Positions 35,500 to 47,031 of a stretch of 64,000 nt of DNA are shown in pieces; position 1 is the first letter of the stretch; each line of letters begins with the position of its first letter. The notes under the pieces were generated by a model. That model made no database searches, was not told the origin of the DNA, and saw nothing but the letters and a program-made list of their open reading frames with translations. The stretch covers positions 19,417,657 to 19,481,656 of the forward strand of contig CM119266.1 of the NCBI GenBank assembly GCA_051294375.1, read 5' to 3'. Both the position numbers and the translations under genes were made by a program. The stretch comes from Paraspadella gotoi. Its lineage: Eukaryota > Chaetognatha.

Positions 35500-35885
35500 G
35501 GTACCACCAATATAAAAAATTATCATTCATTTAATAAATAGGCTATCTTGCCCCTGACTTTGGACAGGCTTTGGATGGTTTTAAGGCCTCCATCACTCTT
35601 ACAAAGATAATGACATAGCACACACATAAACCTTGGACGGACCAACTAACCATCGATCCGAAAATATTGTGGGGAGATGAAAACATGTGATAGTTAAATT
35701 GGATTTTGTATAGCTTGGTGAAGCTCAGCTCGTCCCATGGGTTTGGACAGCTAAGTACACGTTCACCAACCGTGAGTTCTCGATTCAATCCCCTCACGGT
35801 CACGCTGGTTAAAGTGTCATATGGTGTCGGCAGTGACTTGGGGTGAACACTGCAGGTCAAACAGCCCTAAGCGCCAGCCTCACAC
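35500..35885. mobile_element. Dispersed repeat family C, long copy
   Basis: Begins TTGGTACCACCAATATAAAA, then GGCTATCTTGCCCCTGACTT and GGCCTCCATCACTCTTACAA. A second part has CTCGATTCAATCCC (B-box-like) inside an ACCGTGAG/CTCACGGT hairpin. Related copies lie near 38585-38745, 51645-51800 and 51885-52050. The B-box-like motif suggests a SINE. Confidence 0.6.
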
Positions 35886-36379
35886 CACCAAGGCATAATG
35901 TTGCCATAATCTAAATTAATAATGAGAATGATACGGAAGCAGTTTCGACGCCGTTCGAATTTTCGTCATGTGTAAAAAATAAGAAGAAAGAAAATTGTAA
36001 GAGAAAATTCGATTTAACTAACATATATTGCACTTTTGTTTGCGCCGACTTTTTCTGACCAAACGAGGGCTGAAGGCTGAAGAGAAGTTAATATGATCTG
36101 TTTTTTTCGTCTCTTGTTGACTTTCCGTCAACTCTAGATTAATATCTTTGCCTTTGCTCTTCCTTCATTTTCGCCGTCCCCGTCGCCCTTGTTGTTCCAA
36201 AAGGTTTTATGGCCATTTTGTTGTTTTGTTGTTGTTGGTTGTTGTTGTTGTTTTCGTCGTCCTTGTTTGCTCCAAATCCTTTTTTTTCATGCCTCGACTT
36301 TTGTTTTTTCCCCGCAGCGTAAACAACCAAGAGCCTCGCTGTTGCTCCTTCATCCTGTCTCTCTGTCTTCCTTGCATCA

Positions 36380-36456
36380 CTTTTCTTTTCTTTTCTTTTC
36401 TTTTTTCTTCTTTTCTTTCTTTTCTTTCTTTTCTTTTCTTTTCTTTTCTTTTCTTT
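36380..36456. repeat. (TTTTC)n
   Basis: TTTTC pentanucleotides with TTTC interruptions. Overlapping open frames on both strands are repeat translations. Confidence 0.93.
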
Positions 36457-36539
36457 CCCAAATTTTCCTCCTTCTTTTTCGCCTTCTCCCTCAAGGGAAA
36501 TATTTCGGTGAAGGTAGACAATAGGCATTAGGCGACATT

Positions 36540-36600
36540 ATGGATAGTATGGACAGTATGGACACTGTCCATAGCACAGTATGGCAGTATGGACTGGATG
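36540..36600. repeat. AGTATGGAC short tandem and inverted repeat
   Basis: Several AGTATGGACA units, and GTATGGACACTGTCCATAG forms a small hairpin. Confidence 0.8.
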
Positions 36601-36645
36601 CTCATGAAATTGAGGAGACAATGGCGAAATTAGGGGAGAGGAAAT

Positions 36646-36831
36646 CGACCTTATTTTACCAGAAGGCCCCATTTCATTCATAATTAAATTAATTTTCAGA
36701 TTTAAAGAATAGGTTAATGAATTTAGTTCAAGAATTAGGGTTAGGAATTAAGTTAATGATAAGAGTTAAGAAATGGAAATGGAACGCTTTTTCAAAAGAA
36801 CAGAAATGGGACCATTTTGGAAAAGAGAGCC
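36646..36831. mobile_element. MITE family 2, copy
   Basis: Starts GACCTTATTTTACCAGAAGG and ends GACCATTTTGGAAAAGAGAG; interior AGGGTTAGGAATTAAG-type. Confidence 0.75.
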
Positions 36832-36994
36832 GTTTTTTTTCTAGGTCACTTCTCTTTTTTTTCAGGTATTTTATCAACTTTTTTACTTATTTACAAAATG
36901 CAAAATCTGTATAATATACAATGTTTATACAATTTATATATTGTATCTTTCATTGTGGCAACAGATGACTCTTGTCTTTCTTTCTTCATTTGTT

Positions 36995-36997
<3 letters not shown>

Positions 36998-37050
<53 letters not shown>

Positions 37051-37160
37051 TTTCTCTTTGTTTCCTTCTGTCTTTCTTTCTTTCTTTCTTTCATTCTTTT
37101 TTCTTTCTTTCTTTCTTTCCTTCTTTCTTTCATTCTTTCTTTATTTCTTTCTTTCTTTCC
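36998..37160. repeat. (TTTC)n with interruptions
   Basis: TTTC array of about 160 bases with scattered substitutions. Confidence 0.96.
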
Positions 37161-37368
37161 TTCTCTGTTCTCGACCTTCAGGCTTCCCTCTCTCGGTCAG
37201 GAAGGAGTCGCCACTTTTTTCCCTCTTCTAATTCTTAAAGTAAAAAAAACGAAGGAAGGAGAATTAAGAACTCCTTTTTTGGGGAAGCGGGGAGGGGATG
37301 AAACGTGATGCGCACATTTTGCGTGCGACTACGTGTGCAAACGTAGGTGGTGGGCCGGTAATGCAGAG

Positions 37369-37670
<302 letters not shown>

Positions 37671-38001
37671 GATAAGCTAAAGGAAGTTAAAAGGAGAAAG
37701 TAAACTTGTGAAAAAAAAAGTAGTCAAAAGAGAAATTTGGAAAATTGATTGACGATATTTATTTCGTCTTTGGTAAAAAAAAAAATGACTGAAGATGACG
37801 GGACTTGAGGTCGCTTATGAAAAAAGCGCAGTTAAATAAAAACAAATAAGAAGTCATGACAAAAACAGCTTTTCACATCCTTCAAAAGTGCCAATCCGAT
37901 TCGACAATTTAGTTTGCGTGAGAAAACGAGAGAAGGAAAAGTGGTCGAGAGAGAGAGACAGAGTCACAGAAAGCGAAGAGAGCGACAGACACGCAGAGGG
38001 G

Positions 38002-38007
<6 letters not shown>

Positions 38008-38053
<46 letters not shown>
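38008..38053. repeat. (GA)n
   Basis: Pure GA run after a GAGGGGGAGGG lead-in. DNA to 38580 is AT-rich with no gene I can support. Confidence 0.95.
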
Positions 38054-38055
<2 letters not shown>

Positions 38056-38584
38056 CTATCTTAAGTGCAAAAAGAAATCGATTAGTGATTCTTGTCACCT
38101 GAGGTGACTGGAAGAACTTGAGTTAAATATTTTACAAAATTTTGAAAGAAGTATATATCAAACTTAATCAACTTTATCAACCTCGTAACAGATACAGTCG
38201 CTTTTGTCATCGTATTTTTTTAAGCGGACAACTCATCTTAGTCGATTGTTATTCTTCACATTTTATTGATAGAATTATCACCAAACGATTTAACCGACCC
38301 AAATATTTGGGTCCGAGTCTTTCAAAGCGTCGATCAAAATTTTTAAAAGGAAACCAATTTTATCTCTTTGGCGGTTGATGTCGACTATTTCGCTGAATGG
38401 ATGGAAATTTTCATCGAGAGACATCATTGGTACGAAGTTGGGGAATTCTCTTTCATAACTACACTAGTTATTCATTTTAAAAAAATCATAAATTATGAAC
38501 GACTTCCGGACGTCATAGAACTGTTTTAGCTTTTTTAATATAAATCTTCTCTCTCATTAATTTAGAGCGTTAATAATGAAAATA

Positions 38585-38745
38585 ACAAAGCTTGCCGGGA
38601 CCTGCGAGGTCATTATCTTGTAAGAGTGATGGAGGCCTAAACCACCAAAGCCGGTCAAAGCCTGTCAAAGTCAGGGGAAAGGTAGCTTATTTATTAAATG
38701 AATGGATAATTTTGTATATTGGTTGTACCAATTTCATTTCAATCT
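38585..38745. mobile_element. Dispersed repeat family C, inverted copy
   Basis: TTGTAAGAGTGATGGAGGCC, CAAAGTCAGGGGAAAGGTAG and ATTGGTTGTACCAATTTCAT are the reverse complements of family C landmarks, in the expected order. AACAGTGAACAGTGAACAG units follow at about 38826-38862. Confidence 0.7.
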
Positions 38746-39447
38746 AGTGAGGTTGTCCTCAAACAATTGATCAAAAAGGTTAACCAAGAAGGATAGAGTT
38801 GATTCTCATGCTGATTAAAAAGAGCTGTTCAGTGAACAGTGAACAGTGAACAGTGAACAGGGTTCACTCATCGAAAAGATAATGAGAAAGACAAATCTAA
38901 AAGTCGTTTCCTCAAAACCGACCGTAAATTTGTCGATTCGAAATGATTTTTTTTCATTGAGCTCCCTCCTTCAGTTTTATTTTCTTGCGGAGATTAGAAT
39001 GAGATTTGTCTAAATTTCTTACGCGTCACAACCAAACATTAATACCCAACAATCATTTTTGAAAGAAAAAAGGAACGAGATACGAAACTTAAGCGAGAAA
39101 GTAATCGCTAAACAAAACAAAAAATAAAACAAAACAAAACAAACGAACTCGATAAAGAAGATCAAGCGAAGCCCACAAAACTAATCAGAATCGGGCGATG
39201 TTCTTTCAATTACATACGGGAGCCACGACATTTCTATCGGAAAAAAAAAGGGAATCGATAAAAACGGCTTGGGTTTCCATGGCGACGCCGTATTAGTTAT
39301 TGCAGCGTTTGAATTCGTTTCCGTTTCTAAACAGATGTGGTGACACTTCATCTAAATGGCATCACCGGCACACTTAAATCAAAACGATTTCTCACTAAGA
39401 CTATGATATTGTGTAATGTGTATGTGCTATGTGCATTTGAGTGACTA

Positions 39448-39448
<1 letters not shown>

Positions 39449-39500
<52 letters not shown>
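39449..39500. repeat. (TC)n
   Basis: TC dinucleotide array. Confidence 0.96.
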
Positions 39501-39504
<4 letters not shown>

Positions 39505-39654
39505 TCACAGAGGAGATGACGCGACAAGAGATTTTTTATGTTTAAAAAAAATATTTGAATAATGATAAAAACGCAGTTGAACGTCGAAGCCAAGCTCTCG
39601 CAAGCAGACGAGCTTGTTTTCGCTTTTACCTCGAAAAAGGAAATGACGGAAATG

Positions 39655-39873
39655 CAGAGTCAATGATGACAAGGTGAATTAAATGGTAATGTAGATTAGA
39701 TGACTATGTGGATTAGAAAGTGGATTAGATGACAATGTGGATTAGAAAGTGGATTAGATGACAACCTGGATTAGATGAAAAAATCGATTAGATGGCAATG
39801 TGGAATAGAGACTGCGTTGTGTGTACTAGTGTTTATCAAGTGTTATCCCAAATGATCGACGGAACGAAAGACC

Positions 39874-39920
<47 letters not shown>
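39655..39920. repeat. GTGGATTAGATGACAAT units and (CAGA)n
   Basis: Seven or so GATTAGATGACAATGTG-like units (39665-39800), then a CAGA tetranucleotide run at 39875-39920. Confidence 0.88.
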
Positions 39921-40159
39921 GGAGAATTGACTAAAAGAGTTGTCCCTCGAGAACTTGCGACTCACCCTAAAAACTGTGAGAATTGTGAGAACTCTAGCAG
40001 TGACGACCAGAGCGACGACAACGACGCTACCGAGGGAAAACCTCAATTTGATGATGACGATGATGATGACGGCGATGATAACGCTGATGATCGAAGTCGA
40101 TGTAAAAGCAATTCCACTCACAAGCAAAGATACTGAATGGGCTTGGAGAAAGAAAAGAG

Positions 40160-40162
<3 letters not shown>

Positions 40163-40195
<33 letters not shown>

Positions 40196-40252
40196 GAGAG
40201 AGAGAGAGAGAGGAGGAGAGAGAGAGAGAGAGAGAGAGAAGAGAGAGAGAGA
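40163..40252. repeat. (GA)n with GGAGG interruptions
   Basis: GA array in three blocks. A downstream fragment at 40470-40590 (CGAGTACTCGCTCGG, ATGCTCATAACTCGGGTAAT) resembles the interior of MITE family 1. Confidence 0.93.
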
Positions 40253-40679
40253 TTTCAGGTAGAGGTAGTGCAAATCACTAAATGGCGAATGCATGAAAAG
40301 AGTAAAGAAGAATCTCTCTTTGAAAATGTTCATCGTTTAGTGGAGAGTCGATCAGCTGCTCTCAACTCAGATCATTTTAGTAATTTATTATTTTATATCG
40401 GAGGTCGTAGAATAAGGTTTTGCGTAATGGAGCGGAATGCCTCGGGAGGATTTTACTTTGCGCCGGCGAGTACTCGCTCGGAAACTGTTACAAGACGGGT
40501 CGGTTTATCCCTCTGTCTCTCCGTCAGTATTTCCCACTTACGTTTGAAATGCTCATAACTCGGGTAATTCTGCATAATTAAATACACTACTTAACGAGAA
40601 AAAAAAAGTGAAATTGAAAATACTTAAATGTGGAGAGTTTAAAGTATTCGCAGTAAGTTCAAGAGGTCTGCAGCGGTCG

Positions 40680-40856
40680 CCGCGGTATCGCAGCGTCGGC
40701 GGATACGACGGCGGCAGCGGCCTCGACTGCCGTAATGATGCCGTGACCGAAGTTCGTGATCCTTCCGAGGATTGGGTCAACAGACTCAACACTAATCATT
40801 TCGCCGTGTCTGACTATCTTACCGTTTCGTCGACTCACACGTGCAAGAAAAAATCC
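40680..40856 (+). CDS. Unassigned coding-like segment, possible exon
   Basis: A GC-rich stretch in AT-rich DNA, open on the plus strand as SPRYRSVGGYDGGSGLDCRN and later DPSEDWVNRLNTNHFAVSDY. Acceptor candidates TATTCGCAG and TCTGCAG precede it and a CAC|GTGCAAG donor follows at about 40842. I recognise no domain. The minus strand is also open. Its phase does not fit the candidate at 41152-41331 without another exon. Confidence 0.28.
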
Positions 40857-40943
40857 AGAACATGTACCGAATTTCTTTATTTTATCTAAGAGACTATTTT
40901 TTTATAATCGAAATGTGATTTAAACATCTAGTTAAGGAAATAA

Positions 40944-41013
40944 ATTTTGTTTGTTTTGGCAAAGTTTATTTAAACTTGAAAATAAACTTTGCCGTTGCCA
41001 AAACAAACAAAAT
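40944..41013. repeat. 70-nt near-perfect hairpin
   Basis: ATTTTGTTTGTTTTGGC (40944-40960) pairs with GCCAAAACAAACAAAAT (40997-41013); inside, AAAGTTTATTT pairs with AAATAAACTTT around an AAACTTG-like loop, leaving a GCCGTT bulge on one side. It could be a small foldback element or a precursor-like RNA hairpin. Confidence 0.85.
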
Positions 41014-41151
41014 GTCTTTCCTTCATTTGAATCAAACGCGATATAAGTAAAAGGAATTTGCACAAAGAAATAGTTGTAGTTTAGCCCAGTATCTGCGTTG
41101 GGCCGATGAATCAATTTTGAATTTTGATTAACGTTTCTCTTGCTTGGTTAG

Positions 41152-41331
41152 TCTCTAAGTTTGTCTGTCATCTGTGGGCATAAAGTTAAAGGGGATCGGC
41201 GATTGGAGGAACGATATTTGCGACCAGTCGATCATGTTTGCGTTTGCAGCAACATGCTCCCGGAGTCACGAGAACGTGTACTGGAAAAAAAAGCCCTAAG
41301 AATGCCGCCTGCGCCAGAGGATCTGCGTTAA
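41152..41331 (+). CDS. Unassigned possible terminal exon
   Basis: After a good acceptor (CTCTTGCTTGGTTAG) 59 codons are open to TAA: VICGHKVKGDRRLEERYLRP, then VDHVCVCSNMLPESRERVLE and MPPAPEDLR. The composition is protein-like and contains no repeat. On the minus strand a TTTTTTTTCCAG acceptor precedes a shorter frame (HVLVTPGACCCKRKHDRLV) that faintly resembles the end of a cystine knot. I cannot choose with certainty; the plus frame is longer. Confidence 0.33.
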   Translation, partial: SLSLSVICGHKVKGDRRLEERYLRPVDHVCVCSNMLPESRERVLEKKALRMPPAPEDLR

Positions 41332-42185
41332 GATGCGACGTCATAATTTGATTAATAGCGAAAATGTTTTGCTCATTTTTTTTGGTGTGTTTTTGAGATG
41401 TTTCATGGGCGCTTTCAACTTTATCACAAACTGGATGTTTAACGTTATTGATAATTATCTTTGCTAATTAAACCAAGCTTTAATTTTCGTGGGTGACTTA
41501 TACTGCAGCTCCCTCGATACCGTAAATTTTGCTGAATTACTGTTAATTCTTATTTTGGTGTAGTCATGCAATTTAGCAGAAAGAAAATTACCATTATTTA
41601 TCATGTTTTTGAAAAAAATTGCCGGTTTGTTTTTTAATATAATTTTGCTGGAGAAATGATATTAGTAGTTGGTGATCAATTGATTTTGTTGGTATCATGT
41701 AAAAGTTGAATTCCTTTATCAAAGCAAATTATTCTTTTGGTATTATTTTTTTCTTTCAAAAGAAAGAAAGATTTTTTCGATCGATTTAATTCGTCGTTTA
41801 TAAATGAAGTAAATAATTATTTTCACGCGGAGCGTCGATCCTCCGTCACATTACTGTTTGACAATTCGCGTTTGTGATAATAAAAGTGAAAAGTGAAAAG
41901 TGCTGTTGCTGAAAACTGTCGTCGATGGAAGGCAATTAAATTTTTTACTGAATGACTCTTGTCTTTTCTGTCAGTGAAGCTCTGTAAAAGTAGTTACCTC
42001 CGAGGCAACAGTCACTGCAACGATCGGCGTAATCGAAAAAAAGACGTAAAAGGCGCCATGACATTGTTTTGACGCAAAAAAGAGACGGGGGGGGAAAAAC
42101 ACGCAAAGAAAATTAAGAAAAAAGAAAAAAAGAAAAGAAGAAAAAAGGAAAGATTTGTTGGAGAGAAAGATTGAAAGAAAAAACA

Positions 42186-42265
<80 letters not shown>
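42186..42265. repeat. (GAAA)n
   Basis: About 20 AAAG units. A GAGGAGGAG tract follows at 42368-42430. Confidence 0.96.
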
Positions 42266-42814
42266 AAAAGATAGAATGAAAGAAAGAAAAGAAAGGAAAA
42301 AAAACGAGAACGTTGCCGAAACGCATCCAGAGACTAGGTAGTTGTTGGCACATGAAATAGGCGCCTGGGAGGAGGAGGAGGAGAATGAAGAGGAGGAGGG
42401 GGAGGAGAATGAAGAGGAAGAGGATGAAGAGAAGTCGGAAGTGAGTGCGTTTCGTACGCGTTCTTTTTCCCCGTAATTTTTTCATTGTCTCATTTGTTGT
42501 TTCTTACATGAAAGAAAGGCTAGTTATTAGTTGTAGTTTTTTTGTTTTTTTATAATGCGTCGATAATAAAGATTTTATTTTGTTAAATTGTTTTTAAAAA
42601 ATCGAGAGGAACTATTTCTGACTTGAGCTAGTATATTTCATAGAAATAGAACAAAAAACGGAGGTAATAATTGCAATAAAAAGAATGCACATTTTTACAT
42701 TGTACCCTAAGCGCTTATATAAGGTTTTCTATATTTCATAATCATTAAATAAGATATTCTTGCAGAATATTTAACCTTATTCTCATGATATTGTAGTGAC
42801 GTAATATCACTCCC

Positions 42815-42975
42815 GATTGGATATGGCTGTTCCGTCCCTCAGCACTGTAATAACCGTAGTAATCCAATGGTCCCGGGTTCTATTCCTGGATGAAACGCTC
42901 TTTGGCTTTGGAGACTTCTACGCGACCCGATCCGCAACTTCGGGAGAGAGAACGTACTGTAGACCCCAGAATCAG
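42815..42975 (+). mobile_element. tRNA-like SINE (family D)
   Basis: GGATATGGCTGTTCCGTCCC resembles an A-box region and GGTCCCGGGTTCTATTCCTG a T-arm with B box, followed by a body (TTTGGCTTTGGAGACTTCTA). Only one copy is visible here, so the family call is tentative. Confidence 0.5.
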
Positions 42976-43586
42976 TGGCTCTGAAGTATTAATAAAAAAA
43001 CGTTTTTAGACCAGTTTCAAGCCAGGAAACTGACGGAAAAATCTCCCAGGCCCATTGGACAATAGGACTTTCCTTTGAAAGATGATTTTTTTTCTTTCAT
43101 TTTTTTTTCATTACATATAAGACAAAACTAACCTCCCTCATTCTCTAAAATATTAACAAATATGCTAAAAGTATATAATATTGAAATTTACTTATTAGAA
43201 ATTTAAGATATTTTGTACTAAGTTAAAAATGTTTTTTCTTTAATAAAAGTTATTACTTAAATGAAATTATAACAAAATTTTTGTATATTTCAAAAAATTT
43301 TCTTTAAAAATAGGGTAAAACAAGTAATCTTGTAACTTACATATACTGAGATATATAAAAATAAAGTTAGTAATTCCGAATTTTTCCAGGTTTAAAAAAA
43401 GAATAAAAAGAAGGTTTTATGGTTCTAATACTAAGTCTAAGTTAGACACTCTTTAAATTATTGCGTAATCCCGTTTGCCTTTTGTTAAACATGCAATCAC
43501 AGCGATAGCTCATTCCAAAGTACTCGTCCTCTATCGTTTAAATGACCTCTAAGCAAAAGACAATCATTTACATGAGCTTTCTTTTT

Positions 43587-43790
43587 AGTTGAGCCGCGAG
43601 TACTCGCAAATACTCGCGACTGTCGCGAGTACTCTATAAGTCAATAATCAACCCTATATCTCTTTCCGTCTGTTTATCTGTCTAAATTTATTTATTTATT
43701 TTTTTGTTTGTAAGTCTATCTTATTTACATTTTAAATAATCATAACTAGGGTAATCCTAATTTTTTTGGTGAATTATATTTAACCTCTTT
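43587..43790. mobile_element. MITE family 1, 5' fragment
   Basis: AGTTGAGCCGCGAGTACTCG is the terminal sequence of family 1, followed by CGCGAGTACTCTATAAGTCA and TCATAACTAGGGTAATCC. The opposite end is not present. Confidence 0.7.
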
Positions 43791-44275
43791 TCCTTCTTTG
43801 TTTTTTATTTCTAAACTTTTTTGTGCTTATCATTTTTATAAGATTGTAATGTTTTACGATGGCTTGAAGCCCTTCAAACAAATACCGCTTTAAATAAGTT
43901 ACAGCGATTCACAATATTTTAACTAAATCCCTCGTTAGTTATATTTGATCACCAAAAAAATTGTTTTTATGACTCGATATTAAATTCGGCGATTATGGCG
44001 TAATTTACATATAATGATTTTTATAAATATATATTTTATTACTATATAAAAATTGGGTCATGTGATAAGAGAGTTAATGGGAAATAGTTTGTGTAATACT
44101 AAGTAAATTTAGTTAATAATTTTTAAACACGTGGTCAATTATAAGACGCTTAAAATGTGTATATATTTTACTTGATTATATTATATACATATTTACTTAT
44201 GTATGTAGAAAAATAGAATAAATTGGTGTAGATAGTTTTTAACATTTACTTTCGGTAACAACAAATACAAATTTT
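43790..44275. other. AT-rich DNA, nothing recognised
   Basis: Very AT-rich with short TATATA runs; no frame, RNA or repeat landmark that I can support. Confidence 0.4.
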
Positions 44276-44277
44276 TT

Positions 44278-44538
44278 GGCTCTCTTTACCAAAAGGACCC
44301 CATTTTTGTTGTTTAATCCTTAAACCCAATTTTAACCCTAATATTAAAACTTAATCTATCACCAAACCCTTAACCTAATTCTTAATCTTAACCTAATCCC
44401 TCACCTTAATCCCTACCCTAATCCTTAACCTTAATCTTTAACCCTAACCTGAAACTGTAATTCCTAACCTCTGAATTAACATTTAAACTTAAAAATATTG
44501 AGAATGAAATGGGGCTTATATAGTACATTGAGCATTGA

Positions 44539-44613
<75 letters not shown>
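44278..44613. mobile_element. MITE family 2 copy followed by (GAAA)n
   Basis: Starts GGCTCTCTTTACCAAAAGGA and ends near GAAATGGGGCTTATATAG. Its interior is the clearest telomere-like block (CCTTAATCCCTACCCTAATC). A GAAA array at 44539-44613 follows. Confidence 0.78.
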
Positions 44614-44946
44614 GAAAGAGCGAGTCGAAGGCAGAACAAGAGGAGGAGGTGGAGGAAGAATGGAACTGTATATAGAGGAAGAGGAGGCGAGAGTAAGCAC
44701 GTTCTAGCGCGCGGGCCTCTCACACACAAAAAAAAAAACCCAGACTTTTTTTTTTCTCCCCGTTCTCACTTTCAATTCTTTCAATGCCATGTTTTCTGAC
44801 TTTCAATTCTCCATGCCATGCTTTTGAGATACAATTACCGCCGTTCCATGGGTTTTCTACGGCGCTGGAGCAATTTTCATTGAGTTCACTACGTCACTAT
44901 GACAACGAGAAGAAAATAAATTGATTTTGAACTCGACTCGGCAAAT

Positions 44947-47031
44947 ATGGCAGAGAAACGAGTAAAGGATCACTCTCCGCCCGCCAGGGCCGACACGTTG
45001 CTAATGGGTTTGGGCGTGCCTGTCGGAACTGGGGCAGTAGTTGGGGCGGTCGGGGTCAATCGACCCAAGTTCAGGCACGCCTCAGCCTTCGTGGACCTCA
45101 AATCGGAAAAGGTGAATAACAAGCTTGTCTCGAATTTCATAAGAGAGGCATATTTTATTTTCGAACACTCGAACGAGCTGGTTCCGCATTTACGCGTTTT
45201 CGTTCTGAATACAACAATTTCGTCTCTATAAATACATTTGTGTTTGTAGGTACATTAGACTGAAAGGAATATACAAATCCGTCATCAACGACCCTCGAAA
45301 TGTGAGTTTTCTTAACGGATATTAATTAATGACAGATCACGGATGTCTCCGATTTTTTGGGGCGCGTTTTTGCTTTGGATCCCTATTCTGAGTCGCTTTG
45401 GCCAAGATTTACGGAAGAGAAGACAAGGATTTGGCTAAATGCATTGGTAAATTGCTTTCTTTTTTTTTTCTTTTATATTTGGATCGCCAACGCCAGGAAA
45501 AAAGTGAAAGTACAAAAATGCGTAGTAATATATCAATGAAGGTAAGAAATGTAAGGTAGTGTTAGCGAATGAGACAATATAATGAAAAAAACTTTTCTTT
45601 TCAATTGGCATCTGTTGGGTGTCGAGGGACCGGTCAGAGCTTCCCTATATTCTACACTAGAAGCTGTAGATTATATGCTATGGAAGAGGCTTGTTTTACA
45701 GGGAGCCACCAAACTATATACTATGTATAGTATACAGCATCACGATTTTAATTGCTTGCAATGATAACATGGTTCAATAATTTATAAATCGCAGTATCAT
45801 AAATCAGTGAAATATTTAATTTCCTCGCTCAAAATACAACAATCAATCTTGGTGTAGACATATAATCTCATAAATTTTAAGTTTTAAATTTAAATCACAA
45901 TTTAAAGTTTAGTTTTTCTCTGCTTCCTGTATTTAATGCAAAGATTGTCTCCAGTCTTCGCCCTCCCCCCGACTCTAATGTCCTCGCCCGCCTCAGATCA
46001 GGTCGTCACATTGGCGATGGCGTCAGAAAAGCTACTGCGTAATTACCTACGACACGGAAGGCGATGAGAGCGGCGCCATTAAAGCTGCCTCGTTGTGGAA
46101 CGTCAAAACGAATCCAATGACATACGCCCTCGCCTTTGTCGACTGCTTTTGCCAATTCGGTCTTCTGGAAACGTTGAGGTTTCTCGGCGTCATCATATTC
46201 ACTATGAACTGGGACTTTCGCGATCTTTACAGAGATATGCACACCTGGCTGAGGAGGGAAACGCCCAGGGCCCCGATCTACCATCTCGACTTTATCGGTC
46301 AGCAGGGAAAAGCCAGGAATAGGGTTCGGGATTACAGTTAAGGACTAGGGATTAGACGGATTAGCTTAAAAGTTTAAGAGTATGTTTTGTTAAGCCTTAA
46401 GCATTAAGGTAAAAATTAAATTAAAGGAACAGAAGGGCCAGGGGCGCTGTTTTAAATGAGAGCAAAAAATAGTAATGGAAGCCGGTAGCCGAATATAGGA
46501 TGAAAGTGAGATATAAAGAGCTGCGCACTGGTGTACCTAAGTTCAGGCATTTTTTTTATTATTTCCTTCGGGTTTTACTTTGACTTGTTTGCTATCTTAC
46601 TCGAATTTAATTCTACGCGATGAACGAATTTAAATCAACACTAATATATATTTGATTTATATTATAAATTATAAAGTTTTGAAGTGAAAACAATTTAATG
46701 GATGTCATATAAGTTAAGCGTCACAAGTTTCTACTCTTACGTTATTTTTGAGAAGGTCTTTTTGCCTTCTCTCTCCTTAACAGGAGCTGACCCCGCCCAC
46801 CAAGGACAGGGCTATGGGTCATCCTGCATCCGGTTCGGCATCTCGGCCGCGGAGGCGGGAGGTGCATCGCTGGCAATGATCAGTTCCAACACTCGCAACA
46901 TCCCCTTCTACGTCCGCAACGGCTTTCAGCCACTATCCACCAAAGTCTCCGCAGGCGTTAGACTCACCGCCATGGTTAGACCTCTCGCGGACAAGATTAG
47001 AATTTTACTCACGCAAGGGAAAGATAAATGA
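44947..47031 (+). CDS. GNAT-fold N-acetyltransferase, five exons
   Basis: GNAT enzymes transfer acetyl from acetyl-CoA to an amine; the substrate here is unknown. Exons: 44947-45111, 45250-45301, 45336-45446, 45997-46297, 46784-47031 (TGA). Exons 2-5 join in phase: YIRLKGIYKSVINDPRN, then DFLGRVFALDPYSESLWP, then YCVITYDTEGDESGAIKAAS, then the exon 4/5 splice (G|GA) giving LDFIGADPAHQGQGYG. QGQGYG is the acetyl-CoA pyrophosphate-binding loop (motif A) and NTRNIPFYVRNGF is motif B. About 290 residues, no signal peptide. Odd: exon 1 (MAEKRVKDHSPPARADTL) ends in phase 0 while exon 2 needs phase 2, which suggests a one-base error in an A run or a different first exon. Intron 2 is only 34 bases. 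Intron 4 carries a degenerate MITE family 2. Confidence 0.85.
46320..46470. mobile_element. MITE family 2, degenerate copy in acetyltransferase intron 4
   Basis: AGGGTTCGGGATTACAGTTA and GGACTAGGGATTAGACGG interior, ending GGGCCAGGGGCGCTGTTTTA. The left terminus is missing. Confidence 0.5.

Noticed and set aside
39270-39290. RFX X-box-like GTTTCCATGGCGAC
   Set aside because: One mismatch to the consensus and no gene nearby to regulate.
44300-44460. A true interstitial telomere or chromosome end
   Set aside because: The units are degenerate and lie between MITE family 2 termini that recur elsewhere.
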